Source: Planctomycetota bacterium (GTDB lineage: Bacteria; Planctomycetota; UBA1135; GCA-002686595). From it: 57,587 nucleotides of DNA. Numbering within the stretch: position 1 is the first letter of the stretch; every line of letters starts with the position of its first letter. The translations under genes and the position numbers were made by a program. Below are positions 1 to 9,463 of the stretch, piece by piece. Under the pieces are notes generated by a model. It worked only from the letters and a program-made list of their open reading frames with translations. It had not been told where the DNA came from and ran no database searches. The stretch covers positions 1,666-59,252 of the forward strand of contig DUBE01000013.1 in NCBI GenBank assembly GCA_012960475.1, given 5' to 3'.

Positions 1-3000
1 GAGGACAAGCACCAGGGACTCGTCATCGCTGGCCTCAAGATGCAGGCGCGCGGCCTGGGCAATCTCCTCCGCGCTGCGGGCACGATTCCAGAGACGCCAC
101 TGGACCATTTCACCCTGGGTGCCGCCGCCCGGAGTTGTGGCTCCAGCATCAAGAGCCTCGAAACGGGCAGGAGTTTCCTTATGCGATGTCTGATCGAGTT
201 CGCCCTGCAAGTAGAGCGACATGAAACCCGACTCGTCGCGGGTCATGGCAACATGGGTCCAGACCCCTGGCAGGATCGGGCGCGTGGCAATGATCACGTC
301 GTGGATCTGGGGACCACACCAAAGGCGAGCAAGGCCCGCGGCAAAGTTGAAGTCAAAAGTACCCTTGCCCAACAACAGACCATCCGCGTTGGTCACGCTG
401 CCCGCCATGCGCACCCAGGCCTCCAAGGTAAAGGGACCGTCGATGGTCAGGTTGGTGTCAGCAAAATCGTTGCCTCCCCCATCCAAGTGCAAGACCGGAA
501 CCCAAGCAAGGGCGACCTCTGCACGCAGATCGTCCAGCAAGGGATCGGCGCCCAGGGAATCCTCCAAGCGGGCGATTCCTCTGGCATCAAGAAAGTCCAT
601 CGAGAGGTCCTTTTTGGCGAGGGCCTCGGCCAGGGCCCGGGCGCGGTCTTTGCGCGCCAACAACGCAGCAAACACCGACTGGCGCAGGGTGGATTCGAGG
701 TAGGGCCAAAGCTCCAGGGTCAGGGCGAACGCCTCATCCCCTGGGCTACGAGCCAGGGCATTGGCGGCGGCCCGACGCACGGGACTGCCCGGGACCTCGG
801 ATTGGGCCCAGGCAAAGAACAGCTCGGCATCATTGCTGCCCATCTCGGCCAGGGCTTCGATACAGGCCTGCGCCCTCTTGGGGTCGCTCCCCTTCAAGAG
901 CGCTTTGACGTCAGGTTCGAGTGCGGCGAGACGCAGCTCCCGGGCGCTGCGCAACAACAGATCCTCTGAAGCGGCGCCCGGTTGCTCTTGCACAAGCGCC
1001 CGCAGGGTCTGGGTCAGGACCGGCGCGAGGTTGGACATTTCCCAGCGTTTTGCCTGCTCCAGCACCAGGCCCAGAGCAACCCGGCGTGAAGCGGGCGCAG
1101 CCAGGAGCGACTCCACTGCCGCCCGTACAGAAGGCTGACCTGTGTGCTGCCCCAGGAGCGTCAACTGCTCCTTGCTGGGAACAATGCCAGCCCGAGCGAG
1201 TTCAAGGGCCAAGGCCTCCGCACCAGCACTGCCTCCAAGACAGAGGGCCGCAAAGAGGGGATCTTCGATGCTGCCGGGCACTGCAAGCAGACCCGCAAGT
1301 TCTTTCCCGCAGCCCTCAAGAGCCACTCGCACGAGACTGCGTTCAAAGGCAATGTCCGCCGCAAGCAACGAATTCGAACCCGCTGCATCAAGTGGGCGGA
1401 CAAATTCCAAGAGCCGCTCTACCGACTTCGATGTGTGCGAAGAGGATTGACCCAGACCCTCGATCGCTGCAAAGCGTACGCGCGGATCGGTTTCGGTGAG
1501 AACCCAGGCCATTGACTCGGCCAGCTGGTCCCCATCTTGTGCAACCTGAACCGTCAGTCGCGCAGCTTCCCGCCGCAGGGCGGGTTCATCCGCGCTGGAC
1601 AATGCAATCAGTAGCTCGGGATTCAAGCGCTCAATATCCTCAAGGCACCAAAGAGCCAGAACCCGCGCCGAAGTCGGCGCATCTTGACGGAGGGCCAAAG
1701 CGTTCAGACCAGCCCCGAGAGCCACTGCCCCACGAGCTCCAATCTGATGCCAGGCAGCGCGCGCGACCCAGTTACTGGGCGAAGACAACTGACCCACGAG
1801 TTCTTCATCACTCAAGGCTGCCACATCAAGGGGCGCCCGGCGCTGCTGGGACTCATGACGAATGCGCCAGACACGACTGCTGGTCTTGTCCCGATCGGGA
1901 TGATTGCGAGGCACCTCGTTGTGGGAGATGATCGGGTTGTACCAATCCACCACATACAGGCAACCATCCGGGCCAAAGTGAATTGCTACGGGGCGGAAGT
2001 TCTTGTCCCGAGATGTGAGGAACTCACTCGCCAACTCAAGCTGCACGTCGCTGGAATCGCCCACAGAGCGGCTGGCACGAATACCCTGGATCTTGCTCAG
2101 AATCGGATTGGCAATCAGAAAGGTCCGGTCCCAGGGACTTGGAAAACCACCCAGATCTTCGCTCAGGGCGAGGCCCGAGAGCCCTGTACCTCCCATCCGA
2201 AAATCCGCCAGGGCCGGGCGCCAAGGAGAATGGGGCCGGGAGCGATGATTGCCGATCCCCGGGTAGCTCGCGCCGTTCTCAAAGGGCACCAGGGGATAGC
2301 CAAGGTCATTGGCCTCTTGAATCCACTTGTCCCCATGGCGGTCGATCACAAAACCCCAGATGTTGTTGAGGCCCGTTCCCGCAACCTCGAAGCGGCTGCC
2401 ATCGAGTTGAAAGCGCCCGACCTTGCACTGGTTGAAGGTCGTCTCCTGACCGTCGGTGGCGCGCACCTTGGATGAGTTGAAAGCACCCTGGGCCATGTAG
2501 ACCCAACCCCCGGGCGCACGCACAAAGCGGTGCGGCAAGAGGTGCGAATCCTGGATGCCGAACCCGCTCAAGACGATTTCCTCCCTGTCTGCGCGCCCGT
2601 CCCCGTCCGTGTCGGTCAGGCGCAGGATGTTGGCCCCCTCCCCCACCAGAACGCTTTCCGCAGCGCGAACGCCGAGCGGCAACACGGCCATGGGAATCAC
2701 CAGCCCATCCGCAAATGTACGCGGGATCTGCACACCCTCGGCCCAGGGAGTATCGAACACCAGCACTCGATCACGCCCGCCGCGGGCATAAAGGGCTGCA
2801 GCTTCGGGGTTTTCGTTGCCGTCGACGGGATACTCAACTGCCGTCACCGCCCACATGCGGCCGTGGTCGTCAAAGGCGATGTCCACGATCTTGCTGCTCT
2901 CTGGCTCGCAAGCGACCAGTTCGGCGGAGAAACCAGGGGCAAGAGTAAAGCCCGCGAGTTCAGCGTCTGGGGAGAGGATCGCGCCCTTGCCCTGATTCTT

Positions 3001-3699
3001 GAGCGACTGCTGCTTGTCCCAACGCCGCCAGGTCATGGCACCAGAGGTCCCAGAGAGCTTGCTCAAGTGAATGTTGCGTACCTGCACGAGCGCCTTGCCG
3101 CCACCATGCACCTGGATCCCGATTTGTCCGTCGAGGGGGATGTCCAGTTCGCGTTCGATGTAGTCCAGGGCCGGGACGCCGTTGATCCAGGATCGGATGC
3201 GCGGGCCAACCGCCAAAATGCGGTAGGTGTTCCATTCCCCCGGCAGGACCGCGGCTTGCACCTCCTCCAGGTTTTTTGAGGTGGAAAGCACCCGGTTGCG
3301 GCGAGACTCATCGTAGAGCTTGCCCCACCAGCCGTCCCCAGCGTCCACCTGGTAACCGGTCATCTCGGAGCTATCCGCAACCCGCCGGCTGCGGATCTGA
3401 ACTCCTGAATTCACAAAGCCTCCCGCCCCTGTGATACGAATTTCGAGGGTCAGATCAAAATTCCCATAGACCGCATCGGTGGCCAGAAAAGTGTTGTAAG
3501 GAACATTGGTGGTCAGGGAGCCACCTGTGATGACGCCTTCCTCCACACGCCACCATTGACTGTCGGCTGCAAGAGTCCCCCACCCACTGAGTGTCTCCCC
3601 ATCGAAAAGGCTCTGGGGCACAGGTTCATTCTGGGCACAGAGCGGCACAACGAGAAACAGACCCGCCAGTCGCAAGAACCCTGCATAGAGGACCCTCAT
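1..3699 (-). CDS. Giant secreted DUF1080 / PVC-type dehydrogenase-propeller / HEAT / LamG protein (C-terminus beyond the edge)
   Basis: One frame of 1,233 codons runs without a stop from the ATG at 3699-3697 to the left edge. An N-terminal hydrophobic stretch ending near LFLVVPLCAQ looks like a signal peptide. Residues about 25-215 form a DUF1080 (3-keto-disaccharide hydrolase / concanavalin-like) domain (SLFDGETLSGWGT, GIQVHGGGKALVQVRNIHL). Residues about 230-615 resemble the membrane-bound dehydrogenase-type beta-propeller of Planctomycetota (LAPGFSAELVA, DHGRMWAVTAVEYP, HFGPDGCLYVVDWYNP). A long Ala/Leu-rich stretch of about 450 residues fits HEAT repeats. From about residue 1070 there is a LamG-like domain (FTLEAWVRMAG, LPGVWTHVAMTRDE). 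In this family a c-type cytochrome domain often follows; here it would lie beyond base 1. Its start overlaps the stop of the upstream Dabb gene as ATGA, so the two are probably co-translated. The likely role is extracytoplasmic sugar oxidation or binding; the exact substrate cannot be told. Confidence 0.87.
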   Translation of the reverse strand, partial: MRVLYAGFLRLAGLFLVVPLCAQNEPVPQSLFDGETLSGWGTLAADSQWWRVEEGVITGGSLTTNVPYNTFLATDAVYGNFDLTLEIRITGAGGFVNSGVQIRSRRVADSSEMTGYQVDAGDGWWGKLYDESRRNRVLSTSKNLEEVQAAVLPGEWNTYRILAVGPRIRSWINGVPALDYIERELDIPLDGQIGIQVHGGGKALVQVRNIHLSKLSGTSGAMTWRRWDKQQSLKNQGKGAILSPDAELAGFTLAPGFSAELVACEPESSKIVDIAFDDHGRMWAVTAVEYPVDGNENPEAAALYARGGRDRVLVFDTPWAEGVQIPRTFADGLVIPMAVLPLGVRAAESVLVGEGANILRLTDTDGDGRADREEIVLSGFGIQDSHLLPHRFVRAPGGWVYMAQGAFNSSKVRATDGQETTFNQCKVGRFQLDGSRFEVAGTGLNNIWGFVIDRHGDKWIQEANDLGYPLVPFENGASYPGIGNHRSRPHSPWRPALADFRMGGTGLSGLALSEDLGGFPSPWDRTFLIANPILSKIQGIRASRSVGDSSDVQLELASEFLTSRDKNFRPVAIHFGPDGCLYVVDWYNPIISHNEVPRNHPDRDKTSSRVWRIRHESQQRRAPLDVAALSDEELVGQLSSPSNWVARAAWHQIGARGAVALGAGLNALALRQDAPTSARVLALWCLEDIERLNPELLIALSSADEPALRREAARLTVQVAQDGDQLAESMAWVLTETDPRVRFAAIEGLGQSSSHTSKSVERLLEFVRPLDAAGSNSLLAADIAFERSLVRVALEGCGKELAGLLAVPGSIEDPLFAALCLGGSAGAEALALELARAGIVPSKEQLTLLGQHTGQPSVRAAVESLLAAPASRRVALGLVLEQAKRWEMSNLAPVLTQTLRALVQEQPGAASEDLLLRSARELRLAALEPDVKALLKGSDPKRAQACIEALAEMGSNDAELFFAWAQSEVPGSPVRRAAANALARSPGDEAFALTLELWPYLESTLRQSVFAALLARKDRARALAEALAKKDLSMDFLDARGIARLEDSLGADPLLDDLRAEVALAWVPVLHLDGGGNDFADTNLTIDGPFTLEAWVRMAGSVTNADGLLLGKGTFDFNFAAGLARLWCGPQIHDVIIATRPILPGVWTHVAMTRDESGFMSLYLQGELDQTSHKETPARFEALDAGATTPGGGTQGEMVQWRLWNRARSAEEIAQAARLHLEASDDESLVLVL

Positions 3700-3998
3700 A
3701 CCTGAAAATCGAACACGATGATGCGGGCAAGCCGTGGCAGGACCAGATCCTTGACCAGCTCGTGTTCGGGGTGCGGCAGATAGGCATCCCGCGCCTCGGG
3801 GCTCTCAAAGGTCATCACGAACCCGTGGGTGAATCCATCGTTGAGGCCCTCATCGCTCTCGTAGGGACCACACAGAACCTCTTCAAGGCCTGGGATCTTG
3901 CCAACCATGCCCTTGAGGGCACTGAAGCAATCATCGACCTGCTGCGCGGTAACCTCTGGTTGAAACTCGAAGACACCGAAGTGTTTGACCTCTGACAT
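3696..3998 (-). CDS. Dabb (stress-responsive alpha/beta barrel) domain protein
   Basis: This 100-residue protein matches the small dimeric Dabb ferredoxin-like fold: KHFGVFEFQPEV at the N-terminus (first strand), LEEVLCGPYES, a GFTHGFVMTFESPEARDAY core, and HPEHELVKDLVLPRL near the end. In Planctomycetota such proteins commonly sit beside DUF1080 and PVC-type dehydrogenase genes. Here the stop overlaps the start of the giant gene (ATGA at 3699-3696), which supports a two-gene operon. The biochemical role of the family is mostly unknown; some members are polyketide cyclases or stress proteins. Assignment to the family is firm, function is not. Confidence 0.85.
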   Translation of the reverse strand: MSEVKHFGVFEFQPEVTAQQVDDCFSALKGMVGKIPGLEEVLCGPYESDEGLNDGFTHGFVMTFESPEARDAYLPHPEHELVKDLVLPRLARIIVFDFQV

Positions 3999-4105
3999 TG
4001 AGAAATGGATGCTGGAGCGGAAGAGAAATCGGAAGGCCGCTATCCTAGAGGTCCCACCCCCGGCGCGGCCCGGAACTTTTTCCAGCTCTGGGGGTTCAAA
4101 GCCTG

Positions 4106-5002
4106 ATGCTCACCCCCCGTACCCTGACCTCGCTCCTGCTGGCCCTGCCCCTGGCGGCAACGGCGCTCTTGAGTTCTGCTCATGCCATTCCCTCAGCGGC
4201 CCAGAATCCCAGGGTCGGAGCCGAGGTCGCCAAGGCCCGCCGTACTTTTGATGTCAACGGAGTCAAACGCAACGCCCTGGTTGCCCTACCCGGAGCCAAG
4301 AGCGACCGACCCGTCCCCCTTGTATTCGTATTCCACGGCCACGGCGGCAACGCCATGCAAACAGGCCGCAAGTTCGCAATTCACAAGATCTGGCCCGAAG
4401 CGCTGGTGGTCTACCCCCAAGGCCTCAAGACAGTCGGAATCCTGACCGATCCCAAGGGCGAAAAAACCGGTTGGCAGACGCACATGAATGAGGGCAAGAA
4501 TCGCGATCTGGATTTCTTTGACCACATGCTCAAGACCTTAGGCGAGGAACATTCCATTGACAACCGCCGCATTCATGTGACCGGTCACTCCAATGGGGGC
4601 GGCTTCAGTTACTTCCTCTGGTCCCAACGTGGCAAAGAGATCGCCTCCCTCGCTCCATCCGCCAGCGCCTCCCGCCGGGTGCTGCGCAACGCAGAGCTGA
4701 TCCCCCGTCCAGTCCTGCACATCGGCAGTCCCAAAGACACTCTGGTGCTCTGGAGGTGGCAGGAGGCCACGATCAACGCTCTGCGCAAGCTGCACGAATG
4801 CGGCAAAGGCGAACCGTGGGGCGAGCGCAAGGGCTGCACCCGATACCCCGGCAAGACTCCGGTCTACACTTTTGTGCACAAGGGAGGGCATCGGTTCAGC
4901 GACGACGCCCCGGCGCATATGGTCGCCTTCTTCAAGAGCCACCCCTTACCAGAAGTCACTGAAAGAAAATCGGACAAGACGGTTGAAGACAAGGACAATT
5001 GA
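4106..5002 (+). CDS. Secreted PHB-depolymerase / LpqC-like alpha/beta-hydrolase esterase
   Basis: The protein has 298 residues. Residues 1-28 form a clear signal peptide (LLLALPLAATALLSSAHA). The mature part has the esterase (feruloyl/PHB-depolymerase-like) layout: an oxyanion stretch VFHGHGGNAM, a nucleophile elbow GHSNGGG, a likely acid in HIGSPKDTLV, and the terminal His in HKGGHRF. Cys residues flank the last third (ECGKGE, KGCTRYP) and could form a disulfide, as in secreted homologues. Length fits the family (about 280-330). It stands alone, divergent from the Dabb/DUF1080 operon. A short-chain ester or aryl-ester substrate is likely; true polyhydroxyalkanoate hydrolysis is not shown. 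Confidence 0.8.
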   Translation: MLTPRTLTSLLLALPLAATALLSSAHAIPSAAQNPRVGAEVAKARRTFDVNGVKRNALVALPGAKSDRPVPLVFVFHGHGGNAMQTGRKFAIHKIWPEALVVYPQGLKTVGILTDPKGEKTGWQTHMNEGKNRDLDFFDHMLKTLGEEHSIDNRRIHVTGHSNGGGFSYFLWSQRGKEIASLAPSASASRRVLRNAELIPRPVLHIGSPKDTLVLWRWQEATINALRKLHECGKGEPWGERKGCTRYPGKTPVYTFVHKGGHRFSDDAPAHMVAFFKSHPLPEVTERKSDKTVEDKDN

Positions 5003-5130
5003 CCAGGAGTCTGCCTCCCCCCCAGATCCATTACACATGGGTCTTGAAAACCGGATCAGGCCTACAGGGTTGATGCCTGCTGGGGGCGTAGAAACGGCTA
5101 TCCTGCCCAAGTTCCACCGAGGCACTCTCC

Positions 5131-6558
5131 ATGACCGAGCAGCAAGCTGAGATCGACCTACTCTTCGAGGATGCCGCGCGCCTGGCCGTGCGCACACTCC
5201 GAGAGCAGCAGGACCGCAGCCAGCCGGTAGTGCGCTGGCTGGAACCCGAAGAACTGACCCGGGCTCTGGAACTGGATCTACCTGTGGAGGGGCGCGGGTT
5301 GGACAGCGTAATGGAACTGGCGCGCAAGACCCTGCACTTCAGCGTGCGCACGGGACATCCACGTTTTCTGAACCAGCTCTTTGGTGGCAGCGACCCAGCA
5401 GCGATCCTGGGCGAGTGGATTGCAACGCTCAGCAATACGTCCATGTACACCTATGAAGCCGCTCCTGTGGGTACGGTGGTCGAAGCTGCGCTGATCAAGA
5501 AGTTGTGCAACTATGCAGGCTTCCGTGAGGGCGAAGGGGTCTTCGCCCCCGGGGGTTCGATCTCAAACCTGATGAGCGTTCTCGCTGCTCGACAGCGAGC
5601 CTTCCCGCACGTCAAGCAACATGGATTGCGCGATAATGAGCGGCCGGTGATGTTTGCATCGGCTGAGTCCCACTATTCAATTCCTCGGGCAGGCATCATC
5701 TGCGGTTTCGGACAGAGCGCCACGGTGCTGGTACCCGTGGATGAAGTCGGGCGCATGCGCGCGGATGAACTCGAACGGTTGATCACAGAACAGAAAAAGG
5801 CCGGAGCCATCCCGTTCTATGTCGCTGCCACCGCAGGCACCACCGTGTCCGGCGCCTTTGACCCGATCGCAGAGATCGCCGCTGTAGCCCAACGCCACGA
5901 CTTGTGGATGCACATCGACGGGTCTTATGGGGGTAGCGCCCTGCTCTCGAAGAAACACCGCGCCCTGCTGACGGGCAGCGAGTTGGCAGACTCCCTTACC
6001 TGGAATCCGCACAAGATGATGTGCATCCCGATTTCCTCTTCCGCCACCTTGATGCGCGAGCCCGGACACCTGGTCGAAGCTATGGGCATGAACGCCGACT
6101 ATCTCTTCCACCAGAACGCGGATCTCCAATGGAACCTCGCTGACCGTACGCTGCAATGCGGTCGCCGTGTGGACGCCCTCAAGCTGTGGTTCTCATGGCA
6201 GGTGCATGGGGATCGGGGATTTGAGCAGCGGATTGATCAACTCTTTGATCAGGCCCACCGATTCCGACAGATGATCCGCGAGCGGCCAGGATTCCGACTG
6301 ATTCGAGAACAAGAAGGACCGAATGTGTGTTTCCGCTTCCTTCCCAAAAGTCAGCGCGAAGCTCATGGGGAAGAACGCGCGCGCCTTGAGCATCAAGCCA
6401 CCATCGGGATCCGCTCGCAACTCGCCCAGGATGGATCCTTCCTGATCAACTACGCCTCCCTTGACGGTGCGGCTACCTTCCGCATGGTGGCCAACAACCC
6501 GACGACCGACGACTCGGATCTGTCGGCGCTGCTGGATGCGATTGAGGCCGAGGGCTAG
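5131..6558 (+). CDS. Group II PLP-dependent amino-acid decarboxylase (glutamate / aspartate / cysteine-sulfinate type)
   Basis: This is a 475-residue fold-type I enzyme. Recognisable elements are HPRFLNQLFGG and NTSMYTYEAAPV in the N-terminal half, the cofactor-binding FAPGGSISNLMS, the His/Asp pair of WMHIDGSYGGSALLS, and the PLP lysine in LTWNPHKMM. The pattern is closest to the GAD65 / cysteine-sulfinate / PanP-type aspartate decarboxylases rather than to acid-resistance GadB. Length is typical (460-500). It would release CO2 from an acidic amino acid, for example to GABA, hypotaurine or beta-alanine; the substrate cannot be fixed from sequence alone. It is convergent with the following HD gene, with only 33 bases between the stops. 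Confidence 0.85.
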   Translation: MTEQQAEIDLLFEDAARLAVRTLREQQDRSQPVVRWLEPEELTRALELDLPVEGRGLDSVMELARKTLHFSVRTGHPRFLNQLFGGSDPAAILGEWIATLSNTSMYTYEAAPVGTVVEAALIKKLCNYAGFREGEGVFAPGGSISNLMSVLAARQRAFPHVKQHGLRDNERPVMFASAESHYSIPRAGIICGFGQSATVLVPVDEVGRMRADELERLITEQKKAGAIPFYVAATAGTTVSGAFDPIAEIAAVAQRHDLWMHIDGSYGGSALLSKKHRALLTGSELADSLTWNPHKMMCIPISSSATLMREPGHLVEAMGMNADYLFHQNADLQWNLADRTLQCGRRVDALKLWFSWQVHGDRGFEQRIDQLFDQAHRFRQMIRERPGFRLIREQEGPNVCFRFLPKSQREAHGEERARLEHQATIGIRSQLAQDGSFLINYASLDGAATFRMVANNPTTDDSDLSALLDAIEAEG

Positions 6559-6591
6559 GCGGTTCTTGCGGGCCTGGTCTCTTTCAGAGCC

Positions 6592-7974
6592 TCAGCTCGG
6601 AATACTGTAGACGTTGCTGGCACCAGAAAGTTCAGCAGCAGCAACCTCTTGCACCTTGCGCAGAATCATGGGATCGCTGCTGTCTGCGAAAACATAGAAC
6701 TTCCACAGATCCCTGTAGGCCCGGGAGAGATCATTCAGACGCGGCACGCGATCAGCATAGGCCGCAAGGGGCTCAACAGAGTCGGCCCCTGGCCAGAGCA
6801 CATGGATACGGGCTTCCTTGAGTTGCATGCGCTGGGCCGGACAATAGATGATGATCTTCACCTGCTGGCCGGTCGCAAAGTGCACGAGTTCCGCGATCCG
6901 TGCTTCGGTCTCAATACGCCGGGCGGCGCCACCGGAGGCAAAGAAGCGGGTGGTCAGCTCTTCCTGGGCCTGCTCGTTCTCGTAGCGCGGAAAGACACAG
7001 GCCCGTTTGTAGAGCCTGCGCTGGCGATAGCGTTGGACTAGATCCGAGACTGTGAGTGCCAGATCCTGATCCTGAGATCTTGCGCTGGCTTGCAAGAGAG
7101 CTTCCAGTAGGGACTCGTCTGTACAGTCATAGAGATCCTCCTCGCTCAGGACCTGGGCCCGTACGCAGAGTTCCACGGCACGGACTACCAGAGCTCCTGC
7201 CGCTACTTTGGCGTGATGATAGTAGACGCGTTCGCTGAAGGTGTAGCGCGAGTCAAGCAAGCGCACGATCTCGCTCAAAATGTCCTCACGCAACAGGTCG
7301 CGCTTAGCGAGGTCGATGTAGAGGTTCCCGGTGGTCCGGTCCACCTTGAAATAGCTGGCCACGCGCTCGTCCACAGCAACCTTGAGACCGGTGAAATAGG
7401 CGTCGCGGGCGAGATAATCCAGAATGTCGGCAGCGATGGTCCCGCCAATCATCTGACCCCAGTAGGCGGGGACATCGTCTCGGCCGGGGGTGCCGGGCTT
7501 GGTCAAGACGCTGATGATCTGATCATGCAGGCCAAGGTCGCGCAGTGCGCGACCAAGTGCACGGGAGGGAGCGAACATGCGCTCATAGCGATAGGCTGAG
7601 TCATGCCGCTCAAAGAGGCCGTCTTGGTCTTCAAGACTGTGACCGTGGGGAACGTGGGTCACATCATGCAGAAGAGCCGCGATACGGATCACCCTAGTCT
7701 CCTCGTCACTGACCGGCAGCGTGCCTGCAGGGTCCAATTGAAAAGACATGTTGACCGAATCAATCAACTTCTGGGCCATATGCACCGTCCCGATCGAGTG
7801 CTCAAAACGCGTATGTACCGCCCCGGGAAACACCAGATAAGCTGCCCCCAACTGGCGAATGCCACGCAGGCGCTGCATCTCCTGCGTATCGAGCAGCCGC
7901 AATTCCTCGTGGGTCAGGTAGATGTCACCATGCACGGGATCGCGCAGGACCGAGAAACGCTTGGAAGAGGCCAC
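6592..7974 (-). CDS. HD-superfamily phosphohydrolase (SAMHD1/YdhJ-like, COG1078)
   Basis: This 460-residue cytosolic protein begins with FSVLRDPVHGDIYLT, the hallmark start of the COG1078 HD family. The metal-binding residues are visible in order: His of HTRFEHSIG, the HD pair in LLHDVTHVPHGHS, and Asp of ADILDYLARDAYFTG. The middle carries YYHHAKVAAGALVVRAVELC, also conserved. Family members hydrolyse dNTPs or other phosphomonoesters; SAMHD1 is the best known. The substrate here is unknown. It is a single gene; its start is about 110 bases from the porin-like gene stop. Confidence 0.85.
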   Translation of the reverse strand: MASSKRFSVLRDPVHGDIYLTHEELRLLDTQEMQRLRGIRQLGAAYLVFPGAVHTRFEHSIGTVHMAQKLIDSVNMSFQLDPAGTLPVSDEETRVIRIAALLHDVTHVPHGHSLEDQDGLFERHDSAYRYERMFAPSRALGRALRDLGLHDQIISVLTKPGTPGRDDVPAYWGQMIGGTIAADILDYLARDAYFTGLKVAVDERVASYFKVDRTTGNLYIDLAKRDLLREDILSEIVRLLDSRYTFSERVYYHHAKVAAGALVVRAVELCVRAQVLSEEDLYDCTDESLLEALLQASARSQDQDLALTVSDLVQRYRQRRLYKRACVFPRYENEQAQEELTTRFFASGGAARRIETEARIAELVHFATGQQVKIIIYCPAQRMQLKEARIHVLWPGADSVEPLAAYADRVPRLNDLSRAYRDLWKFYVFADSSDPMILRKVQEVAAAELSGASNVYSIPS

Positions 7975-8082
7975 GGAGAAAGAGGATACGCGATCAGGGG
8001 CCGGGGCAGGTTGTTGGAACGAAGGTGCAGGGAATGAACCAGGTACCGTATTCGCGGCTGCACCAGGATCAGACTCAAGAGA

Positions 8083-9243
8083 TCAGAAGCTCATCCCGAG
8101 CCAGATCCAGGTCTTGGTCACGTCGGAGCCAAACTCGTCCGCCGAGTAGTCCGCATACTTGACCCCGACCTTCGCTCCAGAATCGCAGGTGTGTACCACG
8201 CTGACATCGACCTCTTCTCCGTAGCTGCCTGAGAGTTCATCAGCCTTGAAGTCGTGCAAGGCGATATTCGCGGCCCAAGAACCCTGCTCCCAGCCAAAAT
8301 CGATGCTCAGGTCTTTGAGGCCGGAGACCGGGGTAACGAGAAACTGATCCGCAAGCCCGTTCCAGGCATGCAGAGTCGCCAACGGCGCTTGTACGCTAGC
8401 GATGCCGTCGCCACCGAGAACCTCATAGGAAATGCCCGCGTGCCAGGGGCCCTTGCCCAAGCCCACATCCGCCAGGAGGTAGGACTCGGACAATTCCACA
8501 GTACTGTCGCCGGAATCCTTCTGTTGAGCAAACTCAAGCCGCCAGTCAATGTCCATGGAGGTGCCATACTTGGCATTCAAGTAACCCCCAGTGGTAGTCG
8601 TTGAAGCATCCGGAGTATCGTCAAAGTCGATGTCGTAGACATAAGCGCCAAAGTGAATGTGATCGGTCACATCACCAGTGGCATCAAACAACAACGAGTT
8701 CATTTCACGGTCAGCGCCAAGGACGGTGTTGGCGTTTTCGATCCCTGCCAGGAACAGGTTCACACCGCCGAAGCTGCCGCTAAAGGACAGGGCATCGTAG
8801 GTCTGTTCGTTCTGGCGCCAACCCACGTTGCTGATCCAACGCAGGTTCCCGCGCTTGATGCGTTGACGCCCAAGGCTGAGAGTCTGGTCGTCATCCAGGG
8901 AATAATCCAGGTGCACTCGGTTGACCTCGGTGGATTTGCTATCAGCAATCCCGCCTTCAGCTTCGTTGTGAGCAAACCCAAAGAGGCTTACATCTTCGAA
9001 CTCAACCAGGCCAGTGAAGCCGCTGAACGATGCCGACTTGTAGCCCAAGACCGTACGCAGGGTGCTGAGACTCGTTGTCGCATCGGTGTCCACAAGCTCA
9101 TATCTCCAACGCAGATTGAGCCAGGCCTCGCCATCAGAGACCGCCGCATGCAAGGCGCATTCTCCAGGAGTTGTGAGAGCTTCGTCGTCCTGGGGCAACG
9201 CAGGAACAGAAAAAGAGACCAGAGAGAGTGCAGTGATGATCAT
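8083..9243 (-). CDS. Outer-membrane porin-like beta-barrel protein (alginate-export-like)
   Basis: I start at the ATG at 9243-9241, because it gives a compact signal peptide (MIITALSLVSFSVPALPQ); an upstream in-frame start would add a polar extension before it. The 386-residue product is rich in alternating hydrophobic/aromatic strands (GEAWLNLRWRYELVDT, DWRLEFAQQKDSGD) and ends in aromatic Phe (TWIWLGMSF), the usual C-terminal signal of outer-membrane barrels. The HLDYSLDDDQTLSLGRQRI stretch is typical of alginate-export/phosphate-selective porin families. A Gram-negative type outer membrane is implied. Substrate unknown. Confidence 0.72.
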   Translation of the reverse strand: MIITALSLVSFSVPALPQDDEALTTPGECALHAAVSDGEAWLNLRWRYELVDTDATTSLSTLRTVLGYKSASFSGFTGLVEFEDVSLFGFAHNEAEGGIADSKSTEVNRVHLDYSLDDDQTLSLGRQRIKRGNLRWISNVGWRQNEQTYDALSFSGSFGGVNLFLAGIENANTVLGADREMNSLLFDATGDVTDHIHFGAYVYDIDFDDTPDASTTTTGGYLNAKYGTSMDIDWRLEFAQQKDSGDSTVELSESYLLADVGLGKGPWHAGISYEVLGGDGIASVQAPLATLHAWNGLADQFLVTPVSGLKDLSIDFGWEQGSWAANIALHDFKADELSGSYGEEVDVSVVHTCDSGAKVGVKYADYSADEFGSDVTKTWIWLGMSF

Positions 9244-9380
9244 GGAGAAGTCCTGGTGTCCGGGTAGCAGGGGCGAGTGGACATTGTGACCAACTCCAAA
9301 GGCATCACGCCCATCAAGACTTGCTGGATCCAAGTACAACCATGCGCCCGATCCAGTACGGCCTGGAGCGGCCTATAAGC

Positions 9381-9407
9381 AGGCGGACCCCAAAATGGGG
9401 TCCGCCT
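9381..9407 (-). terminator. Strong hairpin downstream of the S8 protease gene
   Basis: A perfect 12-bp stem (AGGCGGACCCCA paired with TGGGGTCCGCCT) closes an AAA loop. It lies 57 bases past the protease stop and before the start region of the porin-like gene, both on the minus strand. There is no clear T tract on either side, so it may act as an mRNA 3' end stabiliser or as a factor-assisted terminator. Confidence 0.6.
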
Positions 9408-9463
9408 CATATCCCTAACGTTGTCTGAAGCCCGGAGAGCCCCAGAGAGTCAACTCCGCCAGA

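Noticed and set aside
40..3279. Several long plus-strand open frames at the left edge
   Set aside because: They are antisense to the giant minus-strand gene, whose translation shows clear DUF1080, propeller and LamG motifs.
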